From: Allobosea sp. BH3
GTDB taxonomy: Bacteria > Pseudomonadota > Alphaproteobacteria > Rhizobiales > Beijerinckiaceae
NCBI RefSeq assembly: GCF_025499465.1
Contig: NZ_JAIMCA010000003.1
Span: forward strand, 248,001 to 312,000
Length of the DNA stretch: 64,000 bases
Direction of reading: 5' to 3'
This document shows, one piece after another, positions 28,001 through 40,000 of this stretch. Position 1 is the first letter of the stretch; each line of letters opens with the position of its first letter. Made by a program: the position numbers and the translations under genes. The notes under the pieces were generated by a model that was not told the DNA's origin, made no database searches, and saw only the letters and a program-made list of their open reading frames with translations.

Positions 28001-31000
28001 GCCTGCAGGCTGACAGTGCCGGTCGCCGAGATGGCGCCGAGCGTCAGTGTGGCGCCGGCCGCGCGCGGCGTCGTGCTCGACCGCACATTGGTGGTCGCCT
28101 GGACGTAGACATCGCCCTGCGCCGAGGCGGAGAAGGCGCCTGTGGCGTTGATGAACATCGGCGCGGTCTGCTTCACGTCCACGCGGGTCAGGGTGACGCC
28201 GGCCGGCACGTTCTGGAGATCGGTCACCTCGACGAGGCTGCCGTCCTGGCGCTGCCCCATGATCTTGACGGTGCCCGGCGTGGTCGCGACCGCGAGTGCG
28301 GCGAGCTGCGCGTCCGTGATCGAGCCGCTGCGAATATTGTCCAGCGAGACCTGCATGTCCGGCGCCAGCGAGCCAATGCTGCCCGCGATGTTGAGCGTCA
28401 CGTCATGGCCGACGACCAGCGCGGTGCCGTTGCCGACGACGCCGGAGGCTGGCTGCAGCGCGGACTGGTTGATCGCCGACACCAGCTGCCTGTCGGTCCA
28501 GGCGGCATCGCCGGCGATGCGGTTGGCAATTCCCGCCGCGGCGTCGGTATTGGTCGTGCGGAAGCTGAAGTTGCTTTCCAGCGATGCGGCGTTGAAACGC
28601 GCCTGCGTCGCCCAGCCGTCGCCATAGGCGGCCTTGAAGGCGCCGGCATAGGCATTGTAGCGCTCTGCGGCGTATGCCCTGACCTCTGCCGGCGTAGCCG
28701 CACGGGGCGGCGCGTTGGCAGGACGGCTGAGCGCAATCGCGGCGTCGGCGAAGGCCTGGTAGAGCGCGACGCCGTCGTTGCTCAGCGTGAAGACACCGTT
28801 CGCATCGACGCTGCCGTTGCGGATCAGCGCAGAATAGAGGCCGTAGGCCTGCGTCACCTGTGCTTCAAAGGTCGCGATGCTGGCCTGGGCGGCGGCATCT
28901 GCGCCATCGGCCGCCGTGAGCTTGAGGGCGCGCGAGACCTGCGAGAGCTGCTCGGCGCTCAGCGCCTGGGCCGAGGTCTGGCCCGTAGCCGAGACGAGCC
29001 GGCCGGCGTTGACGTCGATCCGGACGTCGCCAGCCTCGCTCTTGATCTCGGCGACGCGCAGATCGCCTGAGACCTGCGCGATGCCGATGTCGCCAAGCGC
29101 CGAGAGGTTGACCACTCCGTCCGTATAGGAGCCGTTCGCCAGCCTTGTCGCCACGGCACGCATCTTCATCACGTTCGAGACAGAGCCGATGCTGCCGTTC
29201 TCGCTCGCGAGCGTGATATTGCGGCCGACCACATTCGCATTGGCCGAGGCCACGGTCTCGAGGCTGCCGGTGGCGCGCACCCTGATGTCGCCATAGGCGT
29301 TCGGGTTGCCGTCGGCGCGCAGCGCCAGCACCCGGGCGCCGCCGGTGATGTCGAGATTGATGCCGCCGCTGCCGGCGATGGCGCTGAGATCAGCGCCGCT
29401 GGTCAGCGTCGCCTTGATCGCCGCCGATTGCGTGCCGATCGAGTCACGCGCGGTCAGGTTCAGGTTATTGCTGAGGATCGTGGCGTTGTTCGTCTGGGTG
29501 AAGCTGCCGCCAGAGGCGACGATCGTCGTCGTGCCGCTCGGATTGACGATGGTTCCGTTCTGCAGGACGGAGCCGTTCGAGGTGATGTTGACGCGACCGG
29601 CGGCGTTGCCGGCGAAGCTGATGTCGAAGGGGTTGTCCGCCTTGACCGAGGCGGTGACCTGCACGAACGCGCGGGTCACCATCTGATAGTTCCAGATGGC
29701 CTGCCCCGCGCCGGGCTGAGCGACGAAATCGCGGTCGCAATGGTTGATCGCCTGCAGGTTGCAGCCGCTGTAGTGCGCTTCGTTGTTGATGAAGTCGAGC
29801 TGGCCTCCGGTGATCTCCTGCGTCATCCCGACATTGATGAGGCTGCCGTTGTTCGTGACGCGGCCCGACACGCCTGTCGCGCTCGGATCCTGCGCATTGC
29901 GCGACCACCAGTACATCCAGTCCGCGCCCGGATTGGTGCTCGGCGACTGGTTGTCGACATAGACCCAGGGGTTGCTCGTCGTGCCGGAGTCGTAGCGCCA
30001 GTAGGACACGAGGTCGCGCACCTGGGTGGTCTGCGGGGTCAGCCCCTCCTTCTGGAGCAGGATCTGCTGCGTCCACTCATAACGTGTGCCGGCGACGGGG
30101 TTGTATTCCGTCAGGGAGCCCGCGGTGAAGGCGTAAGGGGTCGCGCCCTGGGCCGGCAGGGCGCCGTTCCACGTCTTGTAGGTGGCAATGCCGGAGCCCG
30201 GCGTATAGGCGTAGATCGTCGTGTTCGGCCCATCCGTCACAAGCCGGTCGATGATCGTGATCTTGCTGACGCTCGCAGAGACGCCGACCCCTGTGCCGGT
30301 ATTGACGCGGTTGACGACGAGGTCGAGCCCGGAGGTGTTGTTCAGGCTGACATCGCCGAAGCCGCCATTGATCTTGATTGAGCCGAGCGTGTTGGTGCTG
30401 ATGATTTGGCCGTCGAGCAGCACCGAGCCGCCGCCCGAGGAGGCATTGATGTCCCACAGGACCAGTCGATCGTTGGCGAGATCGTAGTATAGCGGCGCCG
30501 CACCCTGATTTGCCCAGGTTCCACCCAAGGCCTCCTTGAGGCCGACTTCGACATAGCCGCGATCAAGGTAATATTGGCGCGAGTTCCGAAGGCTGGCGAC
30601 CATGCCGGAATCGACCGTTCCCGACCAGTTGGTGATGCGTCCCGCCTCGATCTCGGCGTTGATGTTGATCGTCGTCGCCTTGATCGCGACCTGGGAGCCG
30701 TAGATCTTGGTGCCGCCGCCCTCGGCCGTCGGGTTGCTCTGCCGATAGGTCTGGATCGTCGGTATGACCATGAAGCGGATGTCGTTGCCCATGTCATAGC
30801 CGCCGGTGCAGGCGTAGCCTGCGTCGCCGATATATCCGATGCAGTTTCCGTAGAACTGCATCGAGAAGTTGCGGGTCGTGCCCTCGTCCTGCCGGCCATA
30901 GAGGAAGTAGTTCAGGTCGGTCGCGCCTTGGCCGGCGGCGAGCGCGTTGGCGGCGGCATAGACCGCCTGGTCGACGTTGAAGCTGTCGCCCGGACCGCCG

Positions 31001-34000
31001 CCGGGATAGTAGATGGCGGATTCGTACTCTGCCTGAGGCGTCGCGCCGGCATTGTACATGCCGTTCGGCCCGTTCGAGGAGACCACCACCGCGCCGTTCG
31101 GCACGGTCGTGTTGAACTGCAGCGCGTCGATGCGCTGGCCGGAGAAGCCGAACGACCCTTGCGTGTTGTTGAGCGAGACCACGCCCGAGAGATTGGTGAT
31201 GTCGCCGGCGATCAACAGCGCCGGCCCGTTGCCGCTGGCATCGAGCTGGCCGGTGTAGCTGTTGTCGATGGCGATGACCGGCGTCGCATCGGGGTTGGTG
31301 TGGCGCGTCAGGGACCCGGTGGAGCCGATGATCTGCCCTCCGGTCGTCTCCGGGATATAGGCGCCGCCGTCTAGGATGAGATAGGCGTTGCTGCGGTTGA
31401 TGACGGTAATCGACGGGCCGCCCTTTGCGGTCAGCGTGCCGTTGCCTTGGACCGAGCTACCGCTGACATAGACGTTGCCGCCGGCCGCGTAGAGCTGCGT
31501 CAGGCGCACCGCCTTGACCGGCGAATGGCTGACGCCGGAGAGCAGCGTGGGAGCGACGGTGGGGTCGTAATTGGCGTTGATGTAGCTGACGACGTCGAAC
31601 GCGGTGCTGTAACCGGAGGTGACGGGCGCGCCGCTGACGAAGCGGATCGTCGGCGTCTCGTTGGGGCCGCACTGCACCGAGGCATTGGCGCCGCAGCCAA
31701 TCTCGATGCGCTGCGTGTTGTAGATGCCGGCGGTGGCCGTGCCGTTCATCACCAGTGTCGAAGTGGACGAGAAGCCGGGGCTGCTCGAGCCCGTCGTCAC
31801 CGGGATGAAATAGAGCTGATAGCCATGGCCGGTGCCGTCGGCGCGGGCGTTGATCAGCCCGTCATAGGCGCCGAGCGTGACGTTCTGCGCGCTGGAGATC
31901 GTGGCGCCGCTGCCGATATCGACCTTGGCGTGGTTCTGCAGGTCGGTCGAAGCGTCGGCATCGGGCACGGCGATGAGGCCGCGGACATAGCCGAGCGCTG
32001 TCGCATTGCCCGAGAGGTTGTTCGTGCGCTGGCCCGAGCCGTCGCGGCCGGCGGTGATGTTGACGTCGTAGAGGCCGAGCAGCGCCGAATTGGCGCCGAC
32101 GGTCACGTTGTTGTCAGTCCGGATGGTGACGTCGGCATCGGCGAGCCCGACGCCGGCCAGGCCGTAGGTGCTGACATAGGCGTTCGCCCGCACATCGGCG
32201 ATCGTGTAGGTGCCGAGATTGATGACGCCGTAGGAATTCAGCGCGTTGCGCAGGCCGAGCGTCACTTCATTGTCGACATCCGCCCTGTAGCGCGTGGAGA
32301 CGCCGGCACCCTGCAGCAGGCCGCCGGTCGTCAGCGTCGCCGTGTCGTCGCCGAAGAGTTCGCTCCAGGCCTGGATCAGGATCGAGCCGGGCGCCGCCGT
32401 CGGGCTCGCGCCGCCGGCCAGCGTGACGTTGTCGCCGAGTACGACGCGCGAGGTGCCGTCGATCTCGGTCGTCGAGGTCGCTCCGGCGCCGTTGATGCCG
32501 CCGCCCGCAGCAGCTTGCACCGAGTCACCGAGATCGAGCTGGGTGAAGACGTTCTGGCTGGTCAGCGAGATCGCCTGCAGGCAGCTCGTCAGATAGCAGC
32601 CCGCCGTGTTCGGGCCGGACGCGCTGATGATGCTGCCGGCGCCGAGCGAGGTCAGCACGTCGACATCGGCGCTGTTCTCCGCCAGCGAGGCGCTGGCGCC
32701 GAGCGCCGAGGCCTGCAGGCTGTCGATGAGCGAGGCGTAGCGCGTTGTATGGCTCGCGCCGACCTTGACGAGGCCGGTGCTGATCCGGGCATTCTCGCCG
32801 ACCGAGGCGGTCACGCTCGCGGTGTTGGATGTCGAGCCGGTCGCGCCCGAGCCCGCATAGAGGCCGCCGCTGCCGGCCGTGGCATGGACGATCTGCGTGT
32901 CGCTGCCGGCCGCGGTCAGCGTGAAGCTGCCGGCCCCTGCCGCCGCCATGGTGACGCCGTTGCCGATGGAGGCCGTGGTGTGCGTCTGCGCATCGGCCTG
33001 CGCGTTCACGGTGCCGATGGCGGCCGTGCCGGCCACGGTGACGCCGGTGGCGGTCGCGCCCTGTGCCGTGGTGTTGGTCGCGCTGATCCGGACCGTGCCG
33101 TTCGACAGGCGGACATAATCGCCGACTTCCGCCGTGACCGAGCTGATGTTGAGCGCCTGCGCGTCAGTGCCGACGGCGGCGACGTAATAGGCGCCGGAGC
33201 CGGCGATCGCCGAGGCCGAGGCCGACATGCCGCCGCGCGTGAAGCCGCTGGTGGAGAAGCCGAGATTGACGGCGTCGCCGAGCGTGCCGCCGAAGACGGA
33301 CCCCGTCGCCAGCACGGAGAGGGTGCCCGCGGTGAACTGGCTCGCCGGCAGGCTCGCATTGCTTTCGATGGCGGCGCGCACGATCGGCTGGACCGTGGCG
33401 TTGGCGATGGCCGCGCCGACGGCGAGGCCGCCCGCGACGGCGACGCCCTTGGCGGCGGCCTTGGCATCCGGCGAGGCCGTAGCCTGCAGGGTGATCGAGC
33501 CCGTCCCGACATTGGCGCGGGCGCCCGCGCCGATCACGGCCGAAACATCGGAGCTGTCGGTGGCGTTGGCTTCCGCGCCCGAGCCGGCGGCGAGCAGGCC
33601 GCCCACGCCGGCGACCGCCGCAGCATAGGCCGCGCCCGTGCTGCTCGCGCCGATGGTCAGCCCTGTGCCGGTCAGGCTGGAGCCGGCGCTGTAGGTCGCC
33701 GCGACGGTGCTGTTGGCGGTGCTGGTGGCGAGCGATATGCCGAGCGCAAGTCCGCCGGCCACAGTCGCGCCGAAGGCGTCCGACCGGCTGGTCTGGCTGT
33801 TGCCGGCATTGACCGTGGTCGCGCCGGTCACCGTCAGGCTGCCGCCGAGCGTGGCCTTGACGGCGTTGGCGATCGAGCCGTCCGCGACCGCCGCGCCGGC
33901 AGCCGCCGCCAGGGCGCCGGCACCGGCCTGGGACTGGACGCGGGCCGCCGCACCCGATCCGTCGGTCGAGTTCGCGCTGAGCGCGATCGAGCCGGTATTG

Positions 34001-37000
34001 ACCGTGATCTGGTCGAGCTTGGCCGAGACGTCGTCGCCGATGTCGGTATAGGCCGTCGCTGCGCCGCCGCCGGCCGCGCCACCGGCGCCGACGCCGTTGG
34101 CGATGTTGGTGGTCGTCGTGCGCGAGAGCGCCGCAACCGCGACCGAGCCGCTGGCGATGCTGCCGCCGGTGACCGTCGCGGCCGTCCGCGAGCCCGCGGA
34201 ATCGAGCAGGGCGCTGGCGCTCTGCGAGGTCGGCGCGACGATACGGCTGCGATTGGCGTTGAAGAAGCTGTACTGGTTGGCGGCGTAGGCATGCACCTCG
34301 GCGTCGCTGGCGCTGTGGCCGAGGCTGGTGCTGGCCTCAGTGCGATAGGCGGCAATGCCGGCGCCGCTCAGCGTGAGCACGCCGTTGGAGACGCTGCCGT
34401 TGGCGAGGAGCCGGGCATAGGAATCGTTGGCGGCGCTGCGGATCTGGTCGTCGCTGGCGTCCGGCGTCGTCGCGGTCACGGTCGCGCGATAGGCGGAAAC
34501 GCCGGCATCGCTCATCAGATACGCGACGGCGCCGCCGTTAAGGGCCGTGTAGCGCTGCGCCGCCCAGTTTCGCACCTGCGCGTCGTCGGGGCTGGCGATG
34601 CCGAGTGCAGTCGCGGCGCTGCTGCGCAGGGCTGTGACGCCCGAAGCCGTCAGCGTCAGCGTGCCGTTCACGACAGTGCCGTTGGCGAGGAGCTGGTTGT
34701 AGTCCGCCTGAGCGGCATCGCGCAGCTGGGCCTCGCTCATGGAGGCGCCGGCCGTGCCGCGGTAGCTGCGATAGGCAGCAAGGCCGCTGGCGCTCAACAC
34801 GAGATCGGCATTGCCGGCCGTGAGCTGGTCGAGGCGCGAGAGAGTGCCGCTGCCGCCGGCGTTGAGCTCGGAGCCTGCACTCGAGGGTGAACCCTTGCCG
34901 ACCGAGATCACCGCGACGGCGGCACCGATGCCGGCCGAGCTGCCGACGCCGTAGGTCATGGTGTTCGCATCGACGATGCGGTCGGAGGTCGCCGAGGCCG
35001 AGACGGCGCCGGGCGCCGACAGCGTCGAGCCGGTGATGTCGGCCAGCACGCGGCTGTCGAGGTTCGCGATATTGGCGGCCGCGCCCGCGCCGACGCCACC
35101 ATTGGCGCCAGCGGCCGTCGTGGCTCTGATGCTGGTGGTCTCATCGGCGGTGACGACGATGCTGGCCCCGCTGGCAGGGCGCAGGGTCGCGTTGACGCCG
35201 TAGAGGCCCGCGCGCGTCTCGTTCTCGACATCGACGAAGGAGACCATGCCGGCGACGCCGGCGATGCCGCCCGCCGCTCCGCCTGCCGACAGTGTCGTGA
35301 AGGCGTTGATGCTGCGCGCCGCAACGGCGAGCGCGCCGTTGAGGTTGAGCGTCGTCAGGCCGGAGCCGCCGCCGATCGTGGCGAGGGTGGTGTTGCGGCT
35401 GGTGCCGACCACGAAGGAGCCGCCCAGGCTGACACCGCCGATCGCGGCGGAGATCGCCTGTGCGTAGAATCCGTTGCGGCTTTCGGCGTTGACGGCGACG
35501 CGACCGGCCGTGACGAGCCCTTGGTCGAGCGTCGCCGTCGTCGTCGCTGCGAAGCTGTTGACGACGCCGGCCGCGGCTGCGCTGCCCCCGCCGGCGGCGA
35601 AGCCAATCACGTTGCTCGCCGCCGATTGCGAGGCGCTGGCGGCGATGTCGAGAGAGGTGACGCCGGTGCCGGCGAAGCCCGACGTGGTCGTGCCGAGCGT
35701 GGAATTCGTCAGCGCGGCATGCGTGCTGCGCGCCATGATCGTGTTGGCATCGGCGCCTGCAGCGGCGAGGCCGCCGACCGAGCCCACCGTGATGAAGGTC
35801 GCTGCATAGGAATGGCTCGCGGCTTCGATCGCTACCGCCGTGGAATCGGTGCCGGTGAGGCGCGTGTTGACGAGGCTGCCATCGATGGTCGCGCTGGTGC
35901 TTCCGGCGAGGACGTTGCGGATCGGGACGATCGCGACGGCGCCAGAGATCGGGAAGATCGCGACGCCACCGGTCACCGCATTGGCCAGGACCGACTGCTG
36001 CGAGGTCGCGACGACGCCGAGGCCGTGGATGCTGCGGGCCATCATGGCGAGAGAGGGCTGGGCGTCGCTCGGCTCGTTCGCCGTCGTCAGGTCGAAGGCT
36101 GTCGTCAGCTGGCCTGCATTATAGCCGAGCAGGCCGTTGCCGCCGGCCCGTGCGTCAACGACGCTGTCCTCGCCTATCGAGGCGGATGTCGAGCCGGCGA
36201 TCGTGTTGTTGACGACGGAAAGACCGCCCGCGACGCTTGGCGCGCCGGCCGTGGCGCCGAGCGCCCCGGCGGAGACCGTGATCCGGTCGGCATTGCCGGC
36301 GAGCACGCCGAGGTTGTTGTCCGCAACGATATCGGCGCCGGAGATTCGGGCGCCGACGTTGGTGGCGACGCTGTTGTTGGCGACCGAGCCGGCGAGGCCG
36401 ACATTACGCGACATCGCGATGCCGATGGCGATCGTATCGATCGTCGCGGTGGAGCCGGCGCGCAGCACCACGTCGCGGTTGGCCCGCAGCTTCGCCCCTT
36501 CGACCTCCGCCAAAACCTCGTTGGCGACGTTGCTTTCGACAATGGAGAGGCCAAGCGCCGCGGCGCCGAAGCCGAGGCCAAGCGAGCCGGCTGCACCACG
36601 GATCGATGAAGTCGCCTCACTGGCAACGCCGATGTTGGCAGCGGTTATGACCGTGCCGGTGCCACCGATATGCGCGCGCGAAATGTTCTCGATCGACTGC
36701 AGCACAACCGAAGCCGTGCCGGCGAACTGGCCGGTCGCGGCGCCGAGGCCGACCGCAACACCTGTGATCGTCGCGCTGTCCTGGGCCACGACGCTGACGT
36801 CGCCCGTCGCTGTGATCGTTGCGAAATCGATCGATGCGAGATGAGCCTGGGCGATCTTGTTGCTGAGCAGCGCGACGCCGGCATTGTTGCGGCCGATCTG
36901 GAGGAGTGTGCCGATCGCGACGACCGACGCACCGTCCGGATTTTCCGGACCACCATTGGCCGCGGCGCCCGAGAAATCGATCTCGGAGCGGTCGCTCGCG

Positions 37001-40000
37001 GAAACCGCCTGACGGTCGCCGATCAGATCGTCAAAAGCCGCGATGCGGCCGCCATCAGCCAGCACCGAGACATGACCTGCGGCCGACACGGTCACGAGCG
37101 AGCCGCTCTCGCCGGTGATGGCCGCGCGCGTCGTCGGCGTGACGCTGTTGATGATGAAGACGCCGCCGAGGCCGTTGCCACCGAGGCCGGCCGTCGCCGC
37201 GGAGGAGGCGATGCGGCTGGCATTGGTAGCTCGGACCTGGAGCCCATCGAGGCCGGTGAGGCTGGAGCGCGCCACCTTGGCGCTGACCGCATCCTTGCCA
37301 TCGGGATCACGGATGTCGACATAAGTCAGCGCCATGCCGACGCCGACCTGGCCGCCGACATAGGCGGCGCCGCCGCCGATGCCGATATCGGTCGATTGAT
37401 AGGCGTTGACCCGCACGACCTGCGAGGCGGCGTTCCCCGCGACGGCGGAGATGATCGAATCCTCGATGCTGGCCGCGACGCGGTTGGTGACGAGGCCGAG
37501 CGCGGCGGAGAGCGCGATGGCTCCGCCATTCGAGCTCGCCCCGGCGACGCCCAGCCCGACGATGGTTGCCCGGCCGCCGGAAAGGGCCTGCACGGTCGTG
37601 TCGTAGACGCCGGTCAGCCGCGACGCTGCGATGCGCGCATCGGTGCTGTTGTCGAACTGGGCCACAGCGACTGCGCCGGCCAAAGCACCGCTGAGCGGGC
37701 TGTCGTTACCGGCCATGTTGATCGCGGCCGAACCTGCTGCGACCTCCGCGATGGTCGAGTTCAGCGCGGTGACGGTCGTCGTCAGCCCGTCGGTGTCCTT
37801 GGCGACGATGACGGCGCCGTCGATCCAGGCCGAGGTGCCCAGTGTCGTCAACGCCACGGAGCTGGTGCCGGCGCCGGTCAAGCTGATTGAGGAGGAAGAC
37901 GTGCTGTTGGCGGCCGCCGCCGCGTCCTGCATGAAGTCCGGCAGCTGGTCTGCCAAGACGTCTTCAACGCCCCCGCCGCTGCCGACACCGCTCGCCACGC
38001 CGGCGGCGGAGGCAACGGTTATGCGCCCTTCGGTCGTCGCCGTCACATCGACCGTGTTTGCGGTGATCAGGCCCTGTGCCGCGGTGCCTGCCAGGATGTT
38101 GCCGGCGAGATCGCCGCGATTGTCGCCGATATAGGCGCGGGTCACCGACGCCGCGTCGAGCACCGCGACCGCGCCTCCGACAGCGTTCCCGCCACCTCTG
38201 GCCAATGCGCCGCTGAGCCCGAAGACCGAGACGATCTGGTCTGCCTTCACCTCCAGGCTGGAGGTCGTGATCGTCGCCAGGTTGCTGACCGAGGCCAGCG
38301 TGCGGTTGCTCATGCCCGCGATCGAGACGATGCCGTTGAACCCGATCGTGCCGGCGGAGTTGCCCGAGGTCGTCGCGATGACGAACATCTTGTCGCTGGT
38401 TACCGCGGTGACCGCGACGCCCGTCGCTTCGATCGTCACGCCCGCGGCGACGGCCGCCACGGTGTTGCTGCTGCGGCCGATGTTCAGCATCGAGCCGCCG
38501 ACGGCCGAGCCGCTGCCTCCGGTGCCGCCGGTGAAAGCGAAATTGCCGCCGATATCGATGCTGTGCGTCACCGTGTCGGCATCGATGTGGACGGCCTTGT
38601 CCCACTGCTGCTCGTAGCCGTAGTCGAGATTCGTCGACCAGGCGCCGGTGTAGTCGGCCTGCTTCAGCCGCGCTCCGCTCGCGACATAGGCGGAACTCTC
38701 ATTGTCGACGCGGAAATAGTTGATCGCGCCGGCGAGACCGAGCTGCGACGCCTGTCCGGAGGCGTTGGCGTAGCTCGTCAGGATGTCGGCGACGATGCCC
38801 ATATTGCCGTTGACGTGCGTCAGGGTTTCGCCGAGCCCGCCCCAATTTTCCCAGGTATTGGAGATCGGCATCTCGTTGAGCGCGGCGACGCCGATGCGCT
38901 CCGCATCGATGGAAACGCCGGAGCCGATCGAGGCTGTCGCGTAGTGCTTGAAGTCGCCGACGCCGATGCCGAAGGAGAGCGAGATGTCGGCGGAGGGGTT
39001 CGCCGCCGTGGGATCCTTCGAGGCCGAGTTCGTCGAACTGTCGGCAACGACGCGCACGCCGAAATCGCGCTGGCGTGCCACGACGACCACATCGTTCTCG
39101 GCAAAGATCGACGGCGCGGCAGAGCCCGCGTCGGCCGTGATCGTCGCGCTGGCGCTCAGGCTGCTGTTGGCGACGGCGATCGCGCTGCCGACCTTCGCTG
39201 GAACGCTCGAGCTGCCCGTCTTCAGCTTGCCGAAGATCTTGGTCAGGAGATCCGAGACGGTCGTGCCTTCATAGGCGAGGTTGAAGAGAGCGTTGTTGCC
39301 GACCGTGGTGGAGGCGCTGGTCGCATTCTTCTCGGTGTCGGACGTGGCCTGGACCGTCAGGCTGCCGATCCGGGAGCCACTCGTGCCGAGCGAGGCACCG
39401 AATTGCGCTTCGGCACTCGCCTTGTAGTCGGAATAGGCGAAAGCGATGCCGCCGACGCTGCCGGCCGATGCCATCGCGGTGGCCGAGGTGGAAAAATTGT
39501 TCGAGTTACCGGCCGAAACGTTGATCCTGCTGGTACCCGTGGCCGTGATCTCCGCGCCCGAATGGACCTTGGCGGAGGTGGTGACATCGACCGCGCCATA
39601 GGCGACCGTCGCTGCGACGACGCTCGACCCGGTCGTCAGCGTCAGCGCCGTTGCCATCAGGTTGATGTCGTTGAAGGCGTTGACGTCGAGGTTGCGGCCG
39701 ACGGTGATCTTGGCGCCGGAGGCGACATCCGCCTTCACTTCGCCGGAGATCTCCGCGATCGAGACGCCCGCTCCCCAGGGGAAATTGCCCGAAATCGTAA
39801 TGGCCGGCAGCGTGGCTTCCTGGACGCCGTTGGCCAGGATCTTCACGTCGCGCGTCGCGGTGATCTCGGCGTTGTCCTCGATCTCGACCTTGGCGCTGAT
39901 CGTGCTGCCGACATAGGCGCCGTTCAGCCCGAACATCGCCCCGCCGAGCGTCTGCGCAGCAAGGGCGACCAGCGTCCCTGCGCTCGGGTCGGCGAATGAG

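Noticed and set aside
34236..34830. Regular repeats considered as a CRISPR-like or DNA-level satellite array
   Set aside because: The repeats are 135-145 bp, diverged at DNA level but conserved at protein level, so they are coding repeats of the adhesin.
31447..34890. An 1147-codon open frame on the plus strand, antisense to the adhesin, with several similar long ones
   Set aside because: The Ala/Gly/Ser/Thr codon use of the adhesin at high GC leaves the opposite strand free of stops. The products are Arg/Ala/Asp-rich without any fold or ribosome-binding site.
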